A stretch of 16,513 bases of DNA. Origin: Aquabacter sp. Its GTDB lineage: Bacteria > Pseudomonadota > Alphaproteobacteria > Rhizobiales > Xanthobacteraceae. The stretch is taken from contig JASBUY010000257.1 of NCBI GenBank assembly GCA_030147645.1, positions 1 through 16,513 of the forward strand. The letters are read 5' to 3'. The notes beneath the pieces are model-generated. The model was not told the origin of the DNA. It ran no database searches and saw only the letters and a program-made list of their open reading frames with translations. Below are positions 1 through 5,639 of this stretch, piece by piece (position 1 is the stretch's first letter; each line of letters begins with the position of its first letter). The position numbers and the translations under genes were made by a program.

Positions 1-927
1 CGCGCGGGCATGCAGGGCGGCGATGGCGGCCTGGATCTGGTAGGGACCGGGCGTGCGGTGGCGCATGGCCTTGTCGATGAGCGCGAGGCCTTCCGCGATC
101 GCCTTGCGGTCCCACAAGGCGCGGTCCTGATCCTCCAGCAGGATCACCTCGCCCTCAGCGCTGAAGCGGGCGGGCAGGCGGGCATGCTGGATCAGCATGA
201 GCGCACACAGGCCCATGATTTCCGCCTCTGCGGGAAACAGGCGTAGCAGGAGGCGGGCGAGGCGAATCGCTTCCTCGCACAAGGGCGCGCGGGCGGCGCA
301 CTGCTCCGCGACGACCGTGTAGCCTTCATTAAAGATCAGGTAGATCACGGCCGCGACGGCCGCGAGCCGTTCGCTGCGCTCCACGGCGCCCGGCGCCTCG
401 AATGGAACGTCGGCGGCCGCGATCCGCGCCTTCGCGCGGGTGATGCGTTGCTCCATGGCCGCCTCCGACACCAGGAAGGCGCGGGCGATCTGGCGCACCG
501 ACAGGCCGCACACGATGCGCAGCGCCAAAGCCACCTGATGGGTCGCCTGCAAATCGGGATGGCAGCAGACGAACAGCAGACGCAGGATGTCGTCGCGATA
601 GTGGCTTTGGTCGAGCCGTTCCGCCAGCGGTGCCTCCACATCGCCGAGGTCGGACAGGACCGCCTCGTCGGGCAAGTCCACCTGCCGCGCGCGTCGGCGC
701 ACCGTGTCGAGCGCGGCATTGCGGCCCACCAGGATCAACCAGGCGGCGGGATCGCGCGGCGGGCCGTTGGCGGGCCAGGAGGACAGCGCCCGCAGGCAAG
801 CCTCCTGATAGGCCTCTTCCGCCGTGTCCAAGTCGCGGAAATAGCGCAGCAGCGCGGCCACGGCCTTGGGGCGGGCGCCGATCAGCGCCGCATGGATCCA
901 ATCCGCAGCTTCGCTGTCTGCCGTCAC
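1..927 (-). CDS. ECF42-type RNA polymerase sigma factor, partial (C-terminus beyond the window)
   Basis: This is an alternative sigma factor that would direct RNA polymerase to a small regulon. I translated 309 codons from a GTG at 927; the frame stays open to base 1, so the end is missing. Residues about 20-85 look like sigma region 2 (YQEACLRALSSWP, then AAWLILVGRNAALDTVRRRAR). Residues about 112-170 look like region 4 with its helix-turn-helix (LALRIVCGLSVRQIARAFLVSEAAMEQRITRAK). From about 185 a long helical extension follows, with the family signatures YLIFNEGY and, near 260-290, LLEDQDRALWDRKAIAEGLALI. Family members are usually about 400 residues, so roughly a quarter is lost. The start overlaps the stop of the DGPF gene as GTGA, which implies translational coupling. 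ECF42 sigma factors are known to sit beside DGPF genes and to use the C-terminal extension instead of a classical anti-sigma factor. The signal it senses cannot be read here. Confidence 0.9.
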   Translation of the reverse strand, partial: MTADSEAADWIHAALIGARPKAVAALLRYFRDLDTAEEAYQEACLRALSSWPANGPPRDPAAWLILVGRNAALDTVRRRARQVDLPDEAVLSDLGDVEAPLAERLDQSHYRDDILRLLFVCCHPDLQATHQVALALRIVCGLSVRQIARAFLVSEAAMEQRITRAKARIAAADVPFEAPGAVERSERLAAVAAVIYLIFNEGYTVVAEQCAARAPLCEEAIRLARLLLRLFPAEAEIMGLCALMLIQHARLPARFSAEGEVILLEDQDRALWDRKAIAEGLALIDKAMRHRTPGPYQIQAAIAALHARA

Positions 928-1310
928 GGCGTGCTTCCGCTCAGGTTCGGCGTGCCGGGAAAGAACACGCCCAGCGGGCGGATTTCATAGGACCCACCGG
1001 GATTGGCGCGCCCCAGTTCGCGGGCGATATCGAGCGCCTCCTCCAAGTCGGCGCAGTCGATGATGTAGAAGCCGAGCAATTGTTCCTTGGTCTCGGCGAA
1101 AGGTCCGTCCAAAACCACGGCGGGCTCGCTGTGCTTGCGCAGCGTGGTGGCGGCGGAGGTGGGAAGCAGGCGCGCGACCGGCCCGAGCTTGCCCTCCCGC
1201 AGCAGACGGTCCTGCACCACGCTCAGGCGGGCCATGACCGCGTCGTCCTCCTCTTTGGTCCAGGCGCAGACCACATCTTCGGAATGATAGCAGAGGATCG
1301 CATAGTGCAC
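924..1310 (-). CDS. YCII-related (DGPF-domain) protein
   Basis: This is a small soluble protein of 128 residues with the dimeric alpha/beta fold of the YCII superfamily. It opens with HYAILCYHSED and carries the diagnostic DGPF motif at residues 68-71 (VVLDGPFAETKEQLLGFYIID), followed by the usual EALDIARELGRANPGGSYEIRPL block. The start is a GTG at 1310, preceded by a good GGGAAGGAG ribosome site about 8 bases away. Its stop overlaps the start of the sigma gene, so the two form one transcription unit with this gene first. The biochemical function of DGPF proteins is not settled; their steady pairing with ECF42 sigma factors suggests that they are regulon members or take part in signalling. 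The divergent gap upstream holds an FNR/FixK-like palindrome that could in principle act on this gene too. Confidence 0.9.
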   Translation of the reverse strand: MHYAILCYHSEDVVCAWTKEEDDAVMARLSVVQDRLLREGKLGPVARLLPTSAATTLRKHSEPAVVLDGPFAETKEQLLGFYIIDCADLEEALDIARELGRANPGGSYEIRPLGVFFPGTPNLSGSTP

Positions 1311-1479
1311 GGCGGGGCTCCTTCCCTGCGAGGACGTGGGCGCAGCGCCCCTGCCGACACGGGCGGCGCAATTCTCGGTCTGGCGGCGCCGCGTTTTGTG
1401 GCCGCATCACCCTTGGGTATGAGTTGTATCCGTCCCCACGCCACCCTAGAAGGGCAGACGGCGCGCGCCGGGCGGATCT

Positions 1480-1493
1480 TTGATCCAGATCAA
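1480..1493. promoter_or_regulatory. FNR/FixK-type operator TTGAT-N4-ATCAA
   Basis: TTGATCCAGATCAA is a perfect match to the FNR/FixK/FnrN consensus: two perfect 5-base half sites around CCAG. Its centre lies about 48 bases before the dctA ATG. A class II activator site at -41.5 would put the transcript start near 1528, within about 7 bases of the ATG and beside the ribosome site. Repression of dctA, activation with a very short leader, or action on the divergent DGPF-sigma unit are therefore all open. The match is seen directly; the regulator is inferred. Confidence 0.6.
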
Positions 1494-1534
1494 GGTGTCC
1501 TGACGCGTGTGGTGCATCGGCGGGGGGACAGGCG

Positions 1535-2824
1535 ATGCGTCGCCCATTCTATAAGATCCTGTATGTCCAGGTGCTGATGGCCGTCGCGGTCGGCATCGTT
1601 CTTGGCTATGCCTTTCCCCATGCCGGGGAGGCGATGAAGCCGCTCGGCGACGGCTTCATCAAGCTGGTCAAGATGATCATCGCCCCGGTGGTGTTCTGCA
1701 CGGTGGTGGTGGGCATCGCCAATATGGGCGATGTGAAGAAAGTGGGCCGGGTCGGCGGCAAGGCGCTACTCTATTTCGAGACGGTCTCGACCTTGGCCTT
1801 GGTGATCGGGCTTTTGGTGGGCAAGATCGTCCAGCCGGGCGCCGGCTTCAATGTGGATGTGAGCACGCTCGATCCCAAAAGCGTCGCCACCTTCACCTCG
1901 CAGGCGCACCACTCCTCCTTCGTTGATTTCCTGCTGCACATCATCCCCGATACGCTCGTCGGCGCGCTGGCGGGCGGTGAAATTCTCCAGGTGCTGTTCG
2001 TCGCGATCCTGACCGGCTTCGCCTTGAGCGCCATGGGCGAAGCGGGCACGCCGATCCTCAACGCGATCAAGGCCGCCGAGCAACTGATCTTCACCATCGT
2101 CGCGATCGTCATGCGCGCCGCGCCGGTGGGCGCGTTCGGCGCCATGGCCTTCACCATCGGCGCCTATGGCCTCGCCTCCATCGGCAATCTGCTGGAACTG
2201 GTCGCAACCTTCTATCTGACCGCGCTGCTGTTCGTGCTGCTGGTGCTCGGTCTCATCGCGCGGGTGGTCGGCTTCAACATCTTCAAGCTGCTGCGCTATA
2301 TCCGCGAGGAATTGCTGATCGTGCTCGGCACCTCGTCCTCGGAGAGTGCGCTCCCGGCGCTGATGCGCAAGCTGGAGCAGGCCGGGGCGCCCAAGGGCGT
2401 CGTTTCGCTTGTGGTGCCCACCGGCTATTCGTTCAATCTCGACGGCACCAATATCTACATGACCCTGGCGACCTTGTTCATCGCCCAGGCCACGAACACG
2501 CCCCTGACCCTGGAACATGAATTGATGATCCTGGCGGTCGCCATGCTCACCTCGAAGGGGGCGGCGGCCGTCACCGGCGGGGGCTTCATCACCCTGGCCG
2601 CGACGCTGGAAGTGGTGCCGGAGATTCCGGTCGTCGGCATGGCCCTGATCCTTGGTGTGGACCGCTTCATGTCCGAGTGCCGCTCGCTCACCAATTTCGT
2701 CGGCAATGCGGTGGCGACCCTGGTGGTCGCGCGCTGGGAAGGCGAACTGGACGTGGCACGGCTCAATGCGGTGCTGGACGGCGCGGAGGAGGGCACGGGT
2801 GCGCGCGAAGCTCCCGCCGCCTGA
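1535..2824 (+). CDS. dctA: C4-dicarboxylate transport protein DctA (dicarboxylate/cation symporter)
   Basis: This inner-membrane symporter imports succinate, fumarate and malate with cations; it belongs to the DAACS/SDF glutamate-transporter family. It has 429 residues, the normal DctA length. The N-terminus MRRPFYKILYVQVLMAVAVGI matches the usual DctA opening, so the ATG at 1535 is well supported; a G-rich ribosome site (GGGGGGAC) ends about 6 bases before it. Family marks are the serine-rich hairpin 1 (GTSSSESALP, about 265-274), NLDGTNIYMT (301-310) in TM7, hairpin 2 (TSKGAAAVTGGG, 339-350) and TM8 DRFMSECRSLTNFVGN (376-391), whose Asp, Arg and Asn line the substrate site. Its last 26 bases overlap the second carrier gene, so the two are cotranscribed. 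No dctB/dctD sensor pair lies beside it; an FNR/FixK-like operator lies upstream instead. Glutamate or aspartate transport is possible, but the motifs favour dicarboxylates. Confidence 0.95.
   Translation: MRRPFYKILYVQVLMAVAVGIVLGYAFPHAGEAMKPLGDGFIKLVKMIIAPVVFCTVVVGIANMGDVKKVGRVGGKALLYFETVSTLALVIGLLVGKIVQPGAGFNVDVSTLDPKSVATFTSQAHHSSFVDFLLHIIPDTLVGALAGGEILQVLFVAILTGFALSAMGEAGTPILNAIKAAEQLIFTIVAIVMRAAPVGAFGAMAFTIGAYGLASIGNLLELVATFYLTALLFVLLVLGLIARVVGFNIFKLLRYIREELLIVLGTSSSESALPALMRKLEQAGAPKGVVSLVVPTGYSFNLDGTNIYMTLATLFIAQATNTPLTLEHELMILAVAMLTSKGAAAVTGGGFITLAATLEVVPEIPVVGMALILGVDRFMSECRSLTNFVGNAVATLVVARWEGELDVARLNAVLDGAEEGTGAREAPAA
2785..2793 (+). promoter_or_regulatory. Strong ribosome binding site inside the end of dctA, deciding the next start
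   Basis: GGAGGAGGG lies 5 bases before a GTG at 2799 and inside the last codons of dctA. It supports starting the second carrier at 2799, overlapping dctA by 26 bases. Its reading frame opens much further upstream, and a TTG at 2847 has no comparable site. Confidence 0.7.
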
Positions 2825-4127
2825 GGGACCGGGTCCGCGTGGACCTTTGCTGCGGGTCTCGCTGCTGCGTCATCTGTATGTGCAGGTTCTGATCGCGGCG
2901 CTGCTGGGCGTCGCGGTGGGCGCGCTGTGGCCCGCCTTCGGCGCGGCGCTGGAGCCGCTCGGCCAGGCCTTCGTCAAGCTGGTGCGGCTCATCATCAATC
3001 CGCTTGTCTTCTGCACCCTGGTTCTTGGCATGTCCGGCATGCATGGCGCAGCGGCGGGGCGGATCGGCGGGCGGGCACTGGTCTATTTCGAGGTCATGTC
3101 CACTTTCGCCTTGCTGGTGGGCCTCGCCGTGGCGCTGATCGTGCGGCCGGGCGCGGGCTTCGAGGTCCTGCCCGGCATGCTGGATGCCGGTGCGGTCGCG
3201 CCTTATGCAGAGGCGAACGCGCCCCATACGCTGGTCGGGTTTCTGCTGGACATCATTCCGCAGACATTGCTCTCCGCCTTCACCGGCGGCGACATCGTGC
3301 AGGTGCTTTTCGTCTCGCTTTTGACCGGCGTCGCGCTGAGCCAAATGGGCGCCCGTGGCGAGCCGGTCATTCGTGCCCTGCGCCGTGTCGAGCAACTGGT
3401 CTTTTCTTTCGCGGGATTGCTGCTGCGCGCGGCGCCGCTCGGGGCCTTCGGCGCCATGGCCTTCGTCATCGGCCGCTTCGGGCTGCGCGCGGTGGAAAAT
3501 CTGGGGCTGTTGATCCTCACCCTCTACATCACCGAGCTGGTCTTCGTTCTGGTGGTGCTGGGCAGCGTGGCGCGGCTGTGCGGTTTCAGCATTCTCAAGC
3601 TGCTGCGCTACATTAAGGACGAGCTTCTGATCGTGCTCGGCACGTCCTCGGCGGAAACCGCCATCCCCACATTGATGCCGAAACTGGAGCGCGCCGGCGC
3701 GCCCAAGGCGGTGGTGGGCCTCGTGGTCCCCGGCGGCTACGCCTTCAATGCGGACGGGACCAATATCTATCTGACACTCGCCATCCTCTTCATCTGCCAG
3801 GCGACGGGGACCCAACTCACCTTCGGCCAGTTGGCCACGGTCCTCATCGTGGCCATGCTCACCTCGAAAGGGGCAGGCGGCATCACCGGATCGAGCTTCG
3901 TCGCGCTCATCTCCACCTTGACGGTGGTCCATGAGGTTCCGCTCGCGGGCGCGGCGCTGATCCTCGGGGTGGATCGGTTTCTGAGCGAGGCGCGATCGGT
4001 CACCAATGTCATCGGCAACGCGGTGGCGACCCTGGCGGTGGCGAAATGGGAAGGCGTTCTGGACCAGGAGGCGCTCGCCGCCTGCCTGGAGCGGGCGCAC
4101 CCGCACAGCGTGCCGCAACCGGCCTGA
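2799..4127 (+). CDS. Second DctA-family dicarboxylate/amino acid:cation symporter (tandem paralogue)
   Basis: This is an inner-membrane symporter of 442 residues, clearly a paralogue of the preceding DctA. It has a slightly longer N-terminus (RAKLPPPEGPGPRGPLLRVSLLRHLYVQVLIA) from the GTG at 2799. The same landmarks are present but changed: hairpin 1 reads GTSSAETAIP (about 281-290) instead of GTSSSESALP; TM7 reads FNADGTNIYLT, with alanine where DctA has leucine in N-L-D-G-T; hairpin 2 reads TSKGAGGITGSS (355-366); TM8 reads DRFLSEARSVTNVIGN (392-407), which keeps the Asp, Arg and Asn. An intact frame and conserved sites indicate a functional carrier; substitutions around the substrate pocket suggest a different range or affinity among acidic substrates. 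It is translationally coupled to dctA and ends 3 bases from the convergent moaE, with no terminator hairpin visible between them. I left the symbol blank because its substrate cannot be fixed. Confidence 0.9.
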   Translation: MRAKLPPPEGPGPRGPLLRVSLLRHLYVQVLIAALLGVAVGALWPAFGAALEPLGQAFVKLVRLIINPLVFCTLVLGMSGMHGAAAGRIGGRALVYFEVMSTFALLVGLAVALIVRPGAGFEVLPGMLDAGAVAPYAEANAPHTLVGFLLDIIPQTLLSAFTGGDIVQVLFVSLLTGVALSQMGARGEPVIRALRRVEQLVFSFAGLLLRAAPLGAFGAMAFVIGRFGLRAVENLGLLILTLYITELVFVLVVLGSVARLCGFSILKLLRYIKDELLIVLGTSSAETAIPTLMPKLERAGAPKAVVGLVVPGGYAFNADGTNIYLTLAILFICQATGTQLTFGQLATVLIVAMLTSKGAGGITGSSFVALISTLTVVHEVPLAGAALILGVDRFLSEARSVTNVIGNAVATLAVAKWEGVLDQEALAACLERAHPHSVPQPA

Positions 4128-4130
4128 GTG

Positions 4131-4604
4131 TCAGCCGCTGGTCCAGCGCTGCGCGGCCTCGGTATCGCTGTCCTTGGCCGCGACCCAATCGCCGCCGCCC
4201 GCGCGCTCCTCTTTCTTCCAGAAGGGGGCGTTGGTCTTCAGCCAATCCATGAGGAAGCTTGCCGCCGCAAACGCCGCCTCGCGATGGGCGGAGGCGGTGA
4301 CGACAAGCACGATCTGCTCGCCCGGAACGATGCGGCCATGGCGGTGGACGATGCGCGCGCCGAGGAGCGGCCAGCGCGACCGCGCCTCGTCCATCAGGCG
4401 CTCCATCTCGGCTTCCGCCATGCCCGGATAATGTTCGAGCACCAAGGCGGTGAGCGGGCCGGCGGCGCCGGTTTCGCTCTTGTCGGCGCGGCAATAGCCG
4501 GCGAAGGACACGACCGCCCCGACCTCACCGGCCCCCGAAAGCGCCGAGATTTCGGTTGCGATGTCGAAATCTTCCGCCTGCACGCGGACGCTGAACGCGC
4601 TCAC
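4131..4604 (-). CDS. moaE: Molybdopterin synthase catalytic subunit MoaE
   Basis: This large subunit of molybdopterin synthase converts precursor Z (cPMP) to molybdopterin with sulfur carried on the MoaD C-terminus; it acts in the cytoplasm as a MoaD2-MoaE2 complex. It has 157 residues, close to the E. coli length of about 150. Recognisable blocks are FAGYCRADKSE (34-44), LEHYPGMAEAEMERL (56-70), HRHGRIVPGEQIVLV, and DWLKTNAPFWKKE (120-132), which holds the lysines equivalent to the catalytic pair of MoaE. The start is a GTG at 4604, only 5 bases after the moaD stop, with GGAGG about 9 bases upstream inside the end of moaD. It is the last gene of the uvrC-pgsA-moaD-moaE run and ends 3 bases from the convergent carrier gene. 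Confidence 0.96.
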   Translation of the reverse strand: MSAFSVRVQAEDFDIATEISALSGAGEVGAVVSFAGYCRADKSETGAAGPLTALVLEHYPGMAEAEMERLMDEARSRWPLLGARIVHRHGRIVPGEQIVLVVTASAHREAAFAAASFLMDWLKTNAPFWKKEERAGGGDWVAAKDSDTEAAQRWTSG

Positions 4605-4609
4605 GCCTG

Positions 4610-4861
4610 TCAGCCTCCGGTCATGGGCGGGAAGAAGGCCACTTCGCGCACGCCCGAGATGGAAGCGTCGGGTTTGGCATGGCGGTGGTCGAGGGCCGCG
4701 CGCACCACGTTGGGGTTCTCAAACGCATGGGCATGGCCTGGGCTGAGTGTCGCAAGCCAGCCCGCGAGATCGGCGAGCGTGCGTACCTCCGCGGGCGGGG
4801 AGACGTTCTCCTCCCCATGACCCACGCGCTCGCGCAGCCAGGCGAAATAGAGCACCTTCAT
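4610..4861 (-). CDS. moaD: Molybdopterin synthase sulfur carrier subunit MoaD
   Basis: This ubiquitin-like sulfur carrier donates thiocarboxylate sulfur from its C-terminal glycine to MoaE. It has 83 residues, the usual size. It begins MKVLYFAWLRERVG, the beta-strand opening typical of MoaD, has VREVAFFPPMTGG at the end, and finishes with the required Gly-Gly, which must be adenylated (normally by MoeB) before sulfur transfer. MoeB is not in the window. The ATG shares one base with the stop of pgsA (TGATG at 4859-4863), so translation is coupled to the upstream gene; moaE follows after 5 bases. Confidence 0.95.
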   Translation of the reverse strand: MKVLYFAWLRERVGHGEENVSPPAEVRTLADLAGWLATLSPGHAHAFENPNVVRAALDHRHAKPDASISGVREVAFFPPMTGG

Positions 4862-5496
4862 CAGGGCTCCTCCACCAAATGGCGCACGCCGGCCCGGAAA
4901 TAATCAAAGCCGGTATAGAGCGTCAGCACCGCCGACACCCACAGCAAAGCAAGGCCAAGCCAGGTGATGCCCGGCACGATCTGGTCGCCCGCCGGCCCGG
5001 CGAGCAGGAAGCCGACCGCCACCAATTGCAACGTCGTCTTCCATTTGGCGAGCCGCGAGACCGGGACGCTGACGCGCAGTTCGGCGAGGAATTCCCGCAG
5101 ACCCGACACCAGGATTTCGCGGCACAGGATGACCACCGCCGCCCAGAGCGACCATCCCCGGATGGTGCTGTCGGAGGCCAGCATCAGCAGGCTTGTGGAC
5201 ACCAGCAGCTTGTCGGCGATCGGGTCCAGCATCCGGCCGATGGCAGATTGCTGGGAGAGGGCGCGCGCGAGATAGCCGTCGAAAAAGTCGGTGACCGCGG
5301 CTGCGATGAACAGGCCGAGCGCGACCCAGCGCAGCCAGATCCCTCCCTGCAGGATATCGGCCCAGAACAGGCACCCCGCCACGAGCGGCACGGCCGCGCA
5401 GCGCGAATAAGTGAGGATATTCGGCAGCGACAAGGCATGGCCGCGCCCGGACCGGGACGGGGAGGCAGGTTGCGTTGTGGCTTCGGCCATGTCCAT
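4861..5496 (-). CDS. pgsA: CDP-diacylglycerol--glycerol-3-phosphate 3-phosphatidyltransferase
   Basis: This inner-membrane enzyme forms phosphatidylglycerol phosphate from CDP-diacylglycerol and glycerol-3-phosphate, the committed step to phosphatidylglycerol and cardiolipin. From the ATG at 5496 it has 211 residues. The CDP-alcohol phosphatidyltransferase motif is complete at 70-95: Asp70, Asp73-Gly74, Ala77-Arg78, Gly87, Asp91 and Asp95, in TDFFDGYLAR and GRMLDPIAD. The conserved core starts at LSLPNILTYSR (about 23), and several hydrophobic membrane helices follow. The start is uncertain: a GTG at 5544 would add 16 Pro/Ala-rich residues, an ATG at 5490 would remove two, and none has a convincing ribosome site. 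The C-terminal stop overlaps the moaD ATG by one base. PgsA is favoured over CdsA-linked serine or choline transferases because of its length and the uvrC/moaDE context. Confidence 0.93.
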   Translation of the reverse strand: MDMAEATTQPASPSRSGRGHALSLPNILTYSRCAAVPLVAGCLFWADILQGGIWLRWVALGLFIAAAVTDFFDGYLARALSQQSAIGRMLDPIADKLLVSTSLLMLASDSTIRGWSLWAAVVILCREILVSGLREFLAELRVSVPVSRLAKWKTTLQLVAVGFLLAGPAGDQIVPGITWLGLALLWVSAVLTLYTGFDYFRAGVRHLVEEP

Positions 5497-5639
5497 TCGG
5501 TTCTGCTTTTCGGCTGCCGGGAGAGCAGCAGGAGGAGGATGCACGCAGAAGCGGGCAGGGTCGAGGCGGCTTAGAGCTTGATCCGATCAGGTTGAATCAG
5601 TCTCCAAACGTTTTCTAGCCCGCCCAGCCCCGATTTCAC

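Noticed and set aside
448..1577. Plus-strand open frames over the sigma and DGPF genes
   Set aside because: They run against two genes with clear family motifs and a coupled start/stop; no homology-like features are visible in them.
2763..4118. A 451-codon open frame on the minus strand opposite the second carrier gene
   Set aside because: It is highly charged and low in hydrophobic content, the typical antisense product of a membrane-protein gene.
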